This document shows positions 8,325-16,265 of a stretch of DNA of 64,000 nt, in pieces. The DNA is from Bradyrhizobium sp. AUGA SZCCT0176 (GTDB lineage Bacteria > Pseudomonadota > Alphaproteobacteria > Rhizobiales > Xanthobacteraceae), in the NCBI RefSeq assembly GCF_018130145.1, contig NZ_JAFCMB010000002.1, forward strand, positions 639,500-703,499. The letters run 5' to 3'. The translations under genes and the position numbers were made by a program. Numbering within the stretch: the stretch's first letter is position 1; each line of letters starts with the position of its first letter. The notes beneath the pieces are model-generated. The model saw only the letters and a program-made list of their open reading frames with translations, searched no databases and was not told the DNA's origin.

Positions 8325-9491
8325 ATGAGGTCCATTTCTGCGATCGCGGCGGCCGTGGCAATGATCATGTCCATGGCAGTCTCCACGCCCGGCCTGACGC
8401 AAGCCGGGCCTGCCTCGCCACCGGACCACTCGGCCCTGCTCGAAGAAATCACCTTCCTCGATATTCGCGCGCCGGGTGGAAACTACCGGCTGGAAGCCTT
8501 GATCGTACGGCTGGCTGCCGCGAACGGACGGTTGCCGGTCGCTTTGCTCACGCATGGCAAGCCTCGGCTGCCGTCCGAACTCATGAACATGCGCGCCCCG
8601 TTGATGGCGCCGCAGGCCCGCGACCTTGCCTATCGCGGCTATCTCGCTGTCGCCGTGGTACGGCGCGGTTACGGGGTGTCGGGCGGGACAACGGGCCAAC
8701 CCACCAATGCGGCCTATGCCAAATGCAATGATGCCGACCTGCGCCGCTACTTCTCGGTGGAGGCCGATGATCTCGAGCGCGCGTTGCGCGTCGTGGCCGG
8801 GCGCGCCGATGCCGACGCCTCGCAGGTGATCGCGATCGGCGGCTCCGTGGGAGGCGGCGCCGCGCTCGCGCTTGCGGCGCGCAATACCCCGGGGCTGAAA
8901 GCGGTCGTGAATCTCGCCGGCGCCATGCGGATTACCGACGCCCAAGGGCAACTCGCCTGCCCGCAGGATATGCCGATCGCGGCGCTGGCGTCTTTCGGCA
9001 GCCAGACAAAGACGCCGACGCTGTGGGTCTATTCGGAGAACGACGGCAATTTCGGGCCCGACGCCGCACGCAAGGTGCATGCGGCCTATGTCGCACAAGG
9101 CGGCGTCGCCACCTTGAAAATCGCTCCGTCGCTGCAACCGGCCGACGGTCACAACATCTTCGAACTTCCGGCAGGGCGGCAGCATTGGCTGGCGGCGCTC
9201 GACCCCTTCCTGCGCGCGCAGAACCTGCCGACCTGGAGTGCGCAACAGCTCGACGCGTTGATGCGGAAGTACAATATGCCGGCGACCCGCCGGCCGTGGC
9301 TCGAGGGATATTTCTCGCTCTACACCCCAAAAGTGCTGGTCCGCGCGCCGAACGGCGTGCCGAGCTATTCCGCGAGTACCGGCGGGCTTGAACCCGCGCA
9401 GAGATCCGCTTTGGAAAGCTGCGAGAAGGCGGCCAAGATGGCCTGCAATCCGGCCATGAAAAATTTCGATATCGTGGCAACGCCGAACTAA
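8325..9491 (+). CDS. Exported alpha/beta hydrolase
   Basis: A 388-residue protein starting with a signal peptide (about residues 1-27, ending near TPGLTQAG), so probably periplasmic. The alpha/beta-hydrolase core shows LLTHGKP, a nucleophile elbow GGSVGG with S174, a likely acid in YSENDGNFGP and a likely histidine in DGHNIFE. A C-terminal extension of about 100 residues (from YNMPATRRPWLEGY on) looks lineage specific. It may cleave an ester or dienelactone-like compound; no substrate can be named. It stands alone, divergent from the cysteine hydrolase gene. Confidence 0.8.
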   Translation: MRSISAIAAAVAMIMSMAVSTPGLTQAGPASPPDHSALLEEITFLDIRAPGGNYRLEALIVRLAAANGRLPVALLTHGKPRLPSELMNMRAPLMAPQARDLAYRGYLAVAVVRRGYGVSGGTTGQPTNAAYAKCNDADLRRYFSVEADDLERALRVVAGRADADASQVIAIGGSVGGGAALALAARNTPGLKAVVNLAGAMRITDAQGQLACPQDMPIAALASFGSQTKTPTLWVYSENDGNFGPDAARKVHAAYVAQGGVATLKIAPSLQPADGHNIFELPAGRQHWLAALDPFLRAQNLPTWSAQQLDALMRKYNMPATRRPWLEGYFSLYTPKVLVRAPNGVPSYSASTGGLEPAQRSALESCEKAAKMACNPAMKNFDIVATPN

Positions 9492-9599
9492 GGGCGTCGC
9501 CGTCGCGGCATCAACACCGTCGCAACTTTGGCGTCGATAAAAGTTGACCCACAAGCAATTTTTATTGCAAGCGGTGATCCGTCGGGCGCGGTGCCGCCT

Positions 9600-10604
9600 T
9601 CAGCGCTTGCGCTGTCGCGGACGGCGCTCCGCCAGTTGCATGGGCGCGTAGAGGCGGACCAGATCCTGCACCGTCTTGGCGAGCCGCTCGCGCAGTTCGG
9701 GGGGGTCGACGACTTCGGCGTCGGCGCCGAGCGCGATCAGACCGGACGCGGCCCGCTCGACCGACTCGATCGGGATCGTAATGCGGATCCAGCCGTCGGC
9801 ATCCACCGGCGTTGCCGTCGCGGCGGCCGCCTGAGCGACGAGTGAGCCGAGGACTTCGAGCTTGGCGAGGCCACGCGCCGTCACGCGCAGCGTGGCGTTG
9901 GAATGGTAGACGCTGGTTTCGAACGCGCGCGATGAGGTGACCCAGAAGCGCGACAAGTCGAAATCCTTCCGCCGTTCGAACGACTCCTCGGTCACTGTAA
10001 GATCGATGAAGTTGGAGACGCGATAGGTGCGCGGCTGATCGCCGACCTGCGCGACGAGATACCAGATGCCCGCCTTGAGCACGAGGCCGAGCGGCTGCAG
10101 CCGGCGCTCGACCGCGCCCTCGGCGCGCCGGTAGTGCACGTCGATGCACTTCTCGTTCCATACCGCGTTGGCGATTGCCGGCAGCAGCCTGGCGTCATCG
10201 GCATTGCGGAACCAGCCAACGGGATCGAGGTGGAATCGCGCGGCGACGCGGCCCGCATTCGCGCGCGACCGTTCAGGCAATGCCGCGCTCAATTTCAGTT
10301 GGGCTGCGGTGAGCACGTCGGCGAGCCCGAGTTGCGCCGCGGGTCCCGGCAGGCCGGCGAGCGACAACGTCTCGGCCTCGGCGGGCGAAAGGCCCGTGAG
10401 CTTGGTGCGGTAGCCGTCGAGCAACTGAAATCCGCCGCTCGGGCCGCGATCCGCATAGATCGGAACGTCTGCGGCGCTGAGCTGATCGACGTCGCGATAG
10501 ATGGTGCGAACCGAAACCTCGAACTCGCTCGCCAGCTCTTCGGCCGTCATCCGGCCGCGGGCTTGCAGAAGCAACAGGATCGACAACAGCCGGCTCGCGC
10601 GCAT
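9600..10604 (-). CDS. YafY-family transcriptional regulator (DeoR-type HTH plus WYL domain)
   Basis: A 334-residue DNA-binding regulator. Residues 1-60 form the winged helix-turn-helix (MTAEELASEFEVSVRTIYRD), residues 140-215 the WYL ligand-sensing domain (IDVHYRRAEGAVERRLQPLG ... GIWYLVAQVGD), and the rest the WCX-type C-terminal extension. Family members are usually local repressors or activators that sense a small molecule or nucleic acid. A perfect 9-bp inverted repeat begins 21 bases upstream of its start, in the region shared with the divergent DUF1127 gene, so autoregulation and control of that gene are likely but inferred. Confidence 0.88.
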   Translation of the reverse strand: MRASRLLSILLLLQARGRMTAEELASEFEVSVRTIYRDVDQLSAADVPIYADRGPSGGFQLLDGYRTKLTGLSPAEAETLSLAGLPGPAAQLGLADVLTAAQLKLSAALPERSRANAGRVAARFHLDPVGWFRNADDARLLPAIANAVWNEKCIDVHYRRAEGAVERRLQPLGLVLKAGIWYLVAQVGDQPRTYRVSNFIDLTVTEESFERRKDFDLSRFWVTSSRAFETSVYHSNATLRVTARGLAKLEVLGSLVAQAAAATATPVDADGWIRITIPIESVERAASGLIALGADAEVVDPPELRERLAKTVQDLVRLYAPMQLAERRPRQRKR

Positions 10605-10624
10605 TTCCGCAGCCTAGCAGAAAA

Positions 10625-10647
10625 TACCTGACACATCCTGTCAGGTA
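10625..10647. promoter_or_regulatory. Candidate operator: perfect inverted repeat TACCTGACA-N5-TGTCAGGTA
   Basis: Two perfect 9-base arms separated by five bases lie 21 bases upstream of the YafY/WYL regulator start and about 125 bases before the divergent DUF1127 gene. Position and symmetry fit a dimeric regulator binding site, most simply the adjacent regulator's own operator. Binding itself is inference. Confidence 0.6.
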
Positions 10648-10772
10648 TGGCGGCGCATAATCAGAACAGCAATCGCCGACACCGTCACGGGTCGGCAAAA
10701 TTCAACATAACACACTGAAATTACTACGATATTTCTTTCGAATGGCCGCAACACAGAGAAGAGGAGACGATC

Positions 10773-11108
10773 ATGTCGACATTGGTGTCAGAACGCCGTC
10801 AGCCGATCATCGCGCCCAAACTTCTGGACCGAGTCCCGGCGCAACGCTCGACCCCGCGGACACCGGCCACGCACGAGCCGGCAGCCGCTGTGCCTGCTCA
10901 CGCGGTGGTGACACCGCGCGCGACCTGGAGCCTGATCCTGGACCTGATCGTCGCGACACTGCGCGAGTGGCGCCACCGCAGCGTGGCGCGCCGCGAACTC
11001 GCCAGCCTCGACGAGCGGATGCTCCGCGATATCGGCCTCGATGCCGGCACCGTCGACTACGAGGCAAGCCAGTCGTTCTGGCGGACCCCTCGCGATTGGC
11101 GAAACTGA
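10773..11108 (+). CDS. DUF1127 domain-containing small protein
   Basis: A 111-residue protein whose C-terminal half carries the DUF1127 pattern (WRHRSVARRELASLDERMLRDIGLD split by arginines, residues about 75-100). Small DUF1127 proteins of alphaproteobacteria have been linked to RNA turnover, carbon storage and phosphate responses; the long N-terminal Pro/Arg-rich part here is not typical. A good ribosome site (agaggag) precedes the ATG by seven bases. It is divergent from the WYL regulator and shares its intergenic operator-like palindrome. Confidence 0.75.
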   Translation: MSTLVSERRQPIIAPKLLDRVPAQRSTPRTPATHEPAAAVPAHAVVTPRATWSLILDLIVATLREWRHRSVARRELASLDERMLRDIGLDAGTVDYEASQSFWRTPRDWRN

Positions 11109-11170
11109 GAAGCGCAACCTTTGCTCATCCGTGATGGGCTGGCTTCATCGGCAGGCTGGCACGATCCATT

Positions 11171-11198
11171 TCTCTTGCGATGTCTCTCTTGCGATGTC
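11171..11198. repeat. Two perfect tandem 14-bp repeats
   Basis: The unit TCTCTTGCGATGTC occurs twice without interruption, about 95-120 bases before the SDR gene start. It could be a replication-slippage duplication or a paired binding site in the SDR promoter region; nothing further is visible. Confidence 0.7.
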
Positions 11199-11291
11199 GC
11201 CGACACCAGTTGTTTGAGGTCGGGAAACGGGTGGCTGCGCTGCGTACACAACTGTTAGAGCGCCCTGACACAACCTTCTGGAGCGCTCGTT

Positions 11292-12050
11292 ATGGAACTG
11301 AAAAACAAGTCGATCATCGTCACTGGCGCAAGCAGTGGGATAGGCGCAGCGGCGGCTTTGCTGTTCGCAGCCGAGGGCGCCAATGTGGTCCTTGGCGCGC
11401 GCCGATCGGCGGAGCTGGAAACGCTTGCCGGGCAAATCAATCAAGGCAATGGCAAGGCTGTGTTTCTTTCCGGCGATGTAAGGGATGAAAACTACGCCAA
11501 TGCTCTCGTCGATCTCGCCATAAGGGAGTTCGATGGGTTGGATGGCGCATTCAATAATGCCGGCATCGTGGGGGAGATGGGGCCGGTCGCCGATATGGGA
11601 ATCGCCAATTGGAACGATGTCATGTTGGTCAATCTGACAAGCGCGTTCCTGGCCGCGAAGGCGCAGATACCGGTCATGAAGAAGCGAGGGCAAGGTTCGA
11701 TTGTCTTCACGTCTTCCTTTGTGGGCTTCAGCAACGGGGGAATGCCGGGAATGGGGGCCTATGCGGCGTCCAAAGCCGGGTTGATCGGCCTGGTGCGGTC
11801 ACTGGCATCCGACCACGCCGCAGATGGCGTCCGGGTCAATTCACTGTTGCCGGGCGGCACGATTACGCCAAGCGGCGGAGAGGGAAATCCTGCCGCTTTG
11901 GATTTCATCGCAAATCTGCATCCAATGAAACGAATGGCGAATGCAAAGGAGGTGGCGCAAGCAGCCCTTTTCCTGCTTTCCGATCGCTCGACCTTCATGA
12001 CAGGAAGCCCGATGATCGTGGATGGCGGCATCTCCGTTCGACTGACATAG
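11292..12050 (+). CDS. Short-chain dehydrogenase/reductase (SDR)
   Basis: A 252-residue classical SDR. The cofactor motif TGASSGIG is at residues 11-18, NNAG is near 90, and the catalytic Y157-x-x-x-K161 is in AYAASKAG. Arginines after the second beta strand (GARR) suggest NADP preference. The C-terminus has the usual MIVDGGIS signature. The substrate is not predictable. The gene stands alone between a DUF1127 gene and a convergent DUF2200 gene and has somewhat more A/T-rich codons than the core genes, so it may be a later arrival. Confidence 0.85.
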   Translation: MELKNKSIIVTGASSGIGAAAALLFAAEGANVVLGARRSAELETLAGQINQGNGKAVFLSGDVRDENYANALVDLAIREFDGLDGAFNNAGIVGEMGPVADMGIANWNDVMLVNLTSAFLAAKAQIPVMKKRGQGSIVFTSSFVGFSNGGMPGMGAYAASKAGLIGLVRSLASDHAADGVRVNSLLPGGTITPSGGEGNPAALDFIANLHPMKRMANAKEVAQAALFLLSDRSTFMTGSPMIVDGGISVRLT

Positions 12051-12052
12051 GC

Positions 12053-12103
12053 CAGACGTACGTCTGAATGGCCAGGGCGGCCGAGACGTATGCGGGCCGC
12101 CCT
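12053..12103. terminator. Hairpins between convergent SDR and DUF2200 genes
   Basis: A 14-bp perfect palindrome CAGACGTACGTCTG at 12053-12066 directly after the SDR stop is followed by a G+C-rich stem AGGGCGGCC (12074-12082) pairing with GGCCGCCCT (12095-12103). No T-run follows on the + strand, so this is terminator-like rather than a textbook intrinsic terminator. Confidence 0.45.
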
Positions 12104-12158
12104 ACGACGACGAATTGCGACAGTCTTCGTCTGAAGCGGCCGCTCGCGAACAAATCGA

Positions 12159-12512
12159 TTACGGCTTCCGCAAAATCTTCTCCATCGCTTTCCCCTTTGC
12201 AAGTTCATCGATGAGTTTGTCCAGGTAGCGGATTTCACGCATCGTCGGTTCGGCAATTTCCTCGACGCGGACGCCGCAGACCTTGCCTGTGATCAGGGTT
12301 CGCGAGGGATTCAGCCGAGGCGCCTTTGCAAAGAAGGTTTCAAAGTCCGCTTGCTTTTCCAGTTGCGCTTTCAGCTCTGCACCGCGATAGCCGGTCAACC
12401 ACGCGATGATCTGATCGATTTCCGCTTTTGTACGTCCTTTTTGCTCTGCCTTGGCAATGTACAGCGGATAGACGCTTGCAAAGCTCGTTGTGTAGATCCG
12501 GTGTTTCGCCAT
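12159..12512 (-). CDS. DUF2200 domain-containing protein
   Basis: A 117-residue conserved protein of unknown function. It begins [18 protein letters not shown], the standard DUF2200 start; the frame stays open a further 41 codons upstream, but that part does not resemble the family, so ATG at 12512 is used. It is rich in charged helices ([20 protein letters not shown]) and has no signal or membrane segment, so it is cytoplasmic. It is convergent with the SDR gene and apparently monocistronic. Confidence 0.8.
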   Translation of the reverse strand: MAKHRIYTTSFASVYPLYIAKAEQKGRTKAEIDQIIAWLTGYRGAELKAQLEKQADFETFFAKAPRLNPSRTLITGKVCGVRVEEIAEPTMREIRYLDKLIDELAKGKAMEKILRKP

Positions 12513-12747
12513 GTTGCGGTTTCCGCCTGCCGAGTCGACGCGCTCTCCTATGAGATTAGGTGCACTGTCACCATAATCCCATCGCCAATTCCTCCAGCGC
12601 TTCGGAATTCCTGCATGGTATGGCGAAGATCCCACTTGGTTGAGCGCTGTCGCGTCAATATTCTGGGGGACAAGGTTCCGAACGACATGGCCGGGGCGGC
12701 GCGTCCGCCTGGCGAGTTCATGATCTCAACTGCCTCAGCACGGTACC

Positions 12748-13137
12748 ATGAGCCTTTCAGCCGACGCTCTGTACAAAATGTCCGACGTGGAATTGCTGGC
12801 CGCCTATGTCGAAAGCCGGCGACAATTCGTCGAAAAGAAATTCACGCGCGATACACACCGGGCGCGGCTGGATTGGATCAAGGCCAAGATGTTCACCGGC
12901 AGCTCGGGCGGGGTCACCGAGCGCAACATGGCTATCGACGTCTCGGAGGAAATTGCGCGCAAGGGTCAGGAATTGCGCGAGATGACGCGCGACCTCGACC
13001 TGCTCAAGGTCGAGGTCGACATCATCGCGATCGTCATTCGATCCCGCGGCGCGTCGGCGCCGGCGGGCGTGCAAGGCGAAGACCTGGGTGGAGGCGATCA
13101 TCCCGAGCGCGAAGGCCGTTCGGGCTCGTCCGACTGA
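12748..13137 (+). CDS. Hypothetical protein, 129 residues
   Basis: I do not recognise the family. The protein is hydrophilic and mostly helical (residues 10-100), with heptad-like charged stretches such as RKGQELREMTRDLDLLKVEV, which suggests a coiled coil. The last 25 residues are a disordered Gly/Asp/Glu/Ser tail. There is no signal peptide or membrane segment. Codon use matches the high G+C chromosome. It lies just outside the left repeat of the tRNA-Arg island and is probably a resident chromosomal gene. Confidence 0.55.
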   Translation: MSLSADALYKMSDVELLAAYVESRRQFVEKKFTRDTHRARLDWIKAKMFTGSSGGVTERNMAIDVSEEIARKGQELREMTRDLDLLKVEVDIIAIVIRSRGASAPAGVQGEDLGGGDHPEREGRSGSSD

Positions 13138-13212
13138 CGGTGAGCACGCGACGGCAACTTGCAGTTCGGGCCGCTTCATGTCGGGAAAAATAAGCTGTCA
13201 CTGAAACGGCAA

Positions 13213-13230
13213 ATGGCGCGCCCGAAGAGA
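13213..13230. other. Left attachment site (copy of the tRNA-Arg 3' end)
   Basis: The 18 bases ATGGCGCGCCCGAAGAGA match 15985-16002 exactly, and the match ends at 13231. This is the expected partial duplication of the tRNA T-arm/acceptor sequence left by site-specific integration. Confidence 0.88.
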
Positions 13231-13329
13231 GGCGATGCTCAATCACAGAAAGCGCTGTATCTATTGAGAAATTCGATTTCCTGCCGCGCCATTTGATACC
13301 ACAGAAGTGTACCACCGCAAAGGCAACCT

Positions 13330-13545
13330 TCAGCCCGCCCCGCCCCGCAGCGGCGCATTGTTGTCAATGGTACCGATGCCTCGGCAGGTCTGGCAAACCC
13401 CATTGTCTGAGACATTCTTGTTTTGGCTACTGCAAACCGGGCAGATCAACCATTCCTTCTTGCCTTCGTTATAGATTTCCATTCGCCCATCACACGCTAC
13501 ACACAGGCACTTTCCCTTACATACGGGGCATAGGACAATCGTCAT
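13330..13545 (-). CDS. Small cysteine-rich, probably zinc-binding protein
   Basis: A 71-residue protein with nine cysteines (6, 9, 13, 15, 18, 35, 38, 51, 54). The pattern CPVCKGKC, CPVC and CQTCRGIG recalls the DnaJ-type CxxCxGxG zinc module, here without a J domain. It starts nine bases after the stop of the DUF4145 gene on the same strand, so the two are likely one transcript. It may act as a zinc-bound partner or RNA/protein-binding module for that operon. Function is unknown. Confidence 0.65.
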   Translation of the reverse strand: MTIVLCPVCKGKCLCVACDGRMEIYNEGKKEWLICPVCSSQNKNVSDNGVCQTCRGIGTIDNNAPLRGGAG

Positions 13546-13554
13546 GTCTTCGTC

Positions 13555-14220
13555 CTAACGCCGCTGCCTAGGCGGCCGAGGAGGGATTAGGCTCGCGGCC
13601 GTTTTGAGCATCGGACCCGTTATGTAATGGTTTTGCACGAGACCTTCCATTGTTGCCAACATGGCTTGGATCAGTTGGCGAGGTGGCCTAAAGGCCCGAT
13701 GACTTGATGCCGACCCAGCATCAATCACCGTTTCTAGTTCATCCTTCTGCCGACCGGTGAGATGGCCTTGCGCAACCATCTCGGTTAGCTTCTTCTCAAA
13801 CGGCCCGTAGTCCGCGCCTAGAACTACGTTCATCAGATGATCGAGAGCAGTCCTGGTCCCCATCGACAAAAGCCGCACCTGCTCATCGTTTGCCGCCGAA
13901 TAAATCTCGGTGAGCAGACCGAATAGATCACTATCCAATGCTTCAAGATCTCCAATCCAATCGGGAGGCCAAGCCCAAAGTCGAGCCGGTTGAAACTCGA
14001 CCCGCGTTAGTGTCGTTGAACTCCCTTCAAAATAACCGTCGAAGTACCATTGCTCAATCCGCGCGGAATAGTCGCGGCAGCCCCTGCATCGTAGCGCGTA
14101 ACTCTTTACGCTACTGACCTCTCCATTTGGCCCCTCGTCGGATGCCTCCCGAACGTCCAATACATCGTGCTCGGTTTCCCGCTTGCAGAGGTTGCAGGGA
14201 GAGCGGATGACCTTACTCAC
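13555..14220 (-). CDS. DUF4145-like protein with N-terminal zinc ribbon
   Basis: A 221-residue protein. C9/C12 and C45/C48 form an apparent zinc ribbon (SPCNLCKRE ... LRCRGCRD). The C-terminal half (about 95-200, including LLSMGTRTALDHLMNVVLG) resembles the DUF4145 helical domain, which is often seen in restriction and other defence-associated proteins. GTG at 14220 overlaps the TAG stop of the GrlR-like gene by one base, so translation is probably coupled. It sits in the tRNA-Arg island. DUF4145 assignment is by pattern and moderately sure; function is unknown. Confidence 0.65.
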   Translation of the reverse strand: MSKVIRSPCNLCKRETEHDVLDVREASDEGPNGEVSSVKSYALRCRGCRDYSARIEQWYFDGYFEGSSTTLTRVEFQPARLWAWPPDWIGDLEALDSDLFGLLTEIYSAANDEQVRLLSMGTRTALDHLMNVVLGADYGPFEKKLTEMVAQGHLTGRQKDELETVIDAGSASSHRAFRPPRQLIQAMLATMEGLVQNHYITGPMLKTAASLIPPRPPRQRR

Positions 14221-14558
14221 TACTCCAACCCTCGAAGGAACTTGAAGATCACATTTACTGGCCCTACTGGTAATTGAATGAGGACAGGCTGCCCGCTCGA
14301 AAATGCCTGACGTGGCACCTCCGCATTAAAGGGCACTTTGTAAGCCACCGGCCTTGCTGGGATGCCTTGCACGAGTGTCGATCCGGGTGGCACCGTCAGT
14401 TCAGCGGCCACCGTGACCATACCATTGGCGTCTCGATAAGTGCCGTCGTACAGCACCCCAGAGAAATCGGCTCCCGTCAAACGGCCCGCTCGAAATAAGA
14501 GCATCCCCATGCCCCAATCCGACGTCCCTCGGAACGTTATAGAGTAAATGCCTTCCAT
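14220..14558 (-). CDS. GrlR-like beta-barrel regulatory protein
   Basis: A 112-residue protein that starts MEGIYSITFRG and continues with GMGMLLFRAGRLTGAD and GVLYDGTY, the arrangement of the GrlR family. GrlR of enteropathogenic E. coli is a negative regulator of type III secretion, but homologues are widespread in rhizobia outside such loci, so that role should not be transferred. It has no signal peptide and is the first gene of the island's three-gene run, overlapping the DUF4145 gene. It may sense or inhibit a partner encoded in the lost part of the island. Confidence 0.65.
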   Translation of the reverse strand: MEGIYSITFRGTSDWGMGMLLFRAGRLTGADFSGVLYDGTYRDANGMVTVAAELTVPPGSTLVQGIPARPVAYKVPFNAEVPRQAFSSGQPVLIQLPVGPVNVIFKFLRGLE

Positions 14559-14662
14559 TCTTGGTCTCCTAGCCGACCAAAACCTGTCAGCGCCCCAAGG
14601 CTCTCTTTGCGCTAAAGGGGGCCGCGGTCGATGTGGCCTGCTTTAGCACGAAGTTATCAAGT

Positions 14663-15036
14663 TCAGTCTGGATGAGGCAGGTCTTCGACGAGAGCTATTC
14701 CCGGCGTTGTGAGCCAGTTGTAAAGCCCAGCCCGTGTGATCGATCCCTCTAAGAGCCTCAAAATCGCTTCAACAAGGTCAGACACATCCACGACGCACAG
14801 CCTTCCACAACGCTCAATAACTCCCGGCACGCTTGGCTCTACACCGGGGCTGCACAACGTTAGACATGCATATTCTCGCAATCCAATTAGCTCCGAAGCA
14901 GTTAGAACCTCTGTAGCCGAATTTAGAGCAATCAACTGGTCATCGCCAATTCTGGACTTCACTTCCACCACAATGGAAGGATAATTCTCAACGGTTATCA
15001 AGAAATCGGGATGCGCCTGCTGCCCACGGTTGTCCA
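14663..15036 (-). pseudogene. 3' remnant of a nuclease-like gene (PD-(D/E)XK-type pattern)
   Basis: About 124 residues remain in frame to a stop at 14663. The start of the remnant reads HPDFLITVENYPSIVVEVKS, a D...(I/V)EVK arrangement typical of restriction-endonuclease-fold cores. The 5' end is missing: upstream of about 15036 the sequence belongs to an integrase gene in another frame, and the apparent ATG at 15076 lies inside that gene. It is therefore a deletion product, not a native 137-residue protein. The nuclease assignment rests on one motif. Confidence 0.55.
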
Positions 15037-15896
15037 CCGGACCGCTTTCGAGGCACATCCTGCAACGCCTCAACAAACTGGCGGACGTGGGCGCGGGTGA
15101 TAGCCGTCAACGGCAAATCACCATGAAGCTGGATAAAGAGCGAAACTGCTCGCTCGAACTCATCTGCCGTTCGTCCTGTCGAGTTCTTTGCCTTCTTCCA
15201 ACCGTTGTAAGCCGCGCTCAGCAGGCCGCCGCTTCTTGCCTGCGAAGCGATGTTGAGCATGTTGGGAGTTTCGACGGGTTCGCCACGGCTTCTTGCACGA
15301 AGAGCGCTATAGGCCCTTACGTGCTCTCTAAGGACGACGAGTGAGAGCTTTTTGTACGCATCGCACCGTCCGTCGAGCCGGAGTTGAAACACGTCCAGAA
15401 GCGCTTCGACTTCCTCCTTGACGTACTCAAGATCATTCGCAGCCAGTGCGTCCTGTGCATCGTCAAGGATTTCCGTGACGGCCAGGTCATGTTCTGACCT
15501 CGCGTCCACCTCAAAATGCTCAAGCGCCGTCCGGTCTTCGTCCGAATACTGCTGCAAGCCTGCCTGTCTTAGCCGATCGTCTTCAGCGAGCACGGCAGCA
15601 AAATGGTAGTGCCCCATGCGGGTGCTTTCGTAGTCCGTCAGTTCGGTGCGAACGGGATGCTGAACGAGCAACGCCTCGGCCTGCGCGAGGACGTGGTTGA
15701 ACGTCATGAGAACTGGCGCGGCAAGGACCTTCGCCCGCTTTGCGTCCTTGGTCGCCAGCGACTTTTTGAGCCACGACACCCGCTCCTTGGCTACGCCCGG
15801 CACCCGTGCGGTCGCAACTTCAAGAGCCTTCGGCACCTTCCGGCGCACATGGAACACACCGTGTTCGTTCTTAATCAAACCCATTCCGAAACGCAT
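15037..15896 (-). pseudogene. Truncated tyrosine integrase (N-terminal part)
   Basis: About 287 residues of a phage/island-type tyrosine recombinase are present: the N-terminal arm-binding part (MRFGMGLIKNEHG ... VRRKVPKALE) and the SAM-like core-binding domain ending TRAHVRQFVEALQDVPRKRS. The catalytic domain with R-H-R-Y is absent. After about 15036 the frame runs 15 codons of foreign sequence to a stop. ATG at 15896 matches the family better than 15908. The gene lies next to tRNA-Arg, its presumed integration target. Confidence 0.8.
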
Positions 15897-15984
15897 AGTT
15901 GATCCCACCGCTTGATACCAGTGCGGCAGGACGAAGCCCTTGAGCTATCGAGTTAATCCCAGAAAATAAGGGTTTCTGATGTTG

Positions 15985-16002
15985 ATGGCGCGCCCGAAGA
16001 GA
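15985..16002. other. Right attachment site inside tRNA-Arg
   Basis: This copy of the 18-bp repeat covers the 3' side of the T-arm, the acceptor strand, the discriminator and the CCA of the tRNA gene plus one base. It is identical to 13213-13230. Confidence 0.88.
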
Positions 16003-16062
16003 TTCGAACTCCTGACCCCCAGATTCGTAGTCTGGTGCTCTATCCAGCTGAGCTACGGGCGC
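15986..16062 (-). tRNA. tRNA-Arg (anticodon ACG)
   Basis: A 77-base tRNA with an encoded CCA end. The acceptor stem GCGCCCG pairs with CGGGCGC, D-arm GCTC/GAGC, anticodon loop CTACGAA giving anticodon ACG (read as ICG after deamination), and T-loop TTCGAAT. The island integrase gene lies immediately downstream of its 3' end, and the element replaced the 3' end with an identical copy, so the tRNA remains functional. Confidence 0.96.
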
Positions 16063-16265
16063 GTTTTTCGCCAAGACCCTTTTTAGCAAAGGCCATCGTG
16101 GGCTAGTCGCCCCGATGCATCCGAATGGTGTCGGAAACGTCGCGAAAGAGCGCTTTAGCTACCCGCTCCGCGTCCGATTGGCAAGCTCCGGAACGCGGGT
16201 TTTGGCAAACGATTTGGCCGGGCAAATCGGCCAGATCGGTCACAAAACGCAGCAAATAGCGTGAT

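Larger units (their letters stand above)
13213..16002. mobile_element. Small integrative island remnant at tRNA-Arg(ACG)
   Basis: An 18-bp perfect direct repeat bounds this 2.8-kb segment; the right copy is the 3' end of the tRNA gene. Inside, 89 bases from the tRNA end, lies the start of a tyrosine integrase gene, the usual layout for tRNA-targeting islands. G+C content is visibly lower than the flanks (28 of 60 bases in the line starting 13621). All five recognisable genes or fragments point to the - strand. The integrase lacks its catalytic domain, so the element should no longer excise by itself. Confidence 0.88.

Noticed and set aside
11258..11288. Operator GAGCGC...GCGCTC before the SDR gene
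   Set aside because: Six-base arms in G+C-rich DNA are expected by chance.
13281..13310. Second attachment repeat (CGCCATTTGATACCA versus 15910 CTTGATACCA)
   Set aside because: Match is only about ten bases and not at the tRNA end; the 18-bp repeat explains the boundaries.
14663..15076. Native 137-residue nuclease gene
   Set aside because: Its first dozen codons lie in integrase sequence, so the start is an artefact of the deletion joint.
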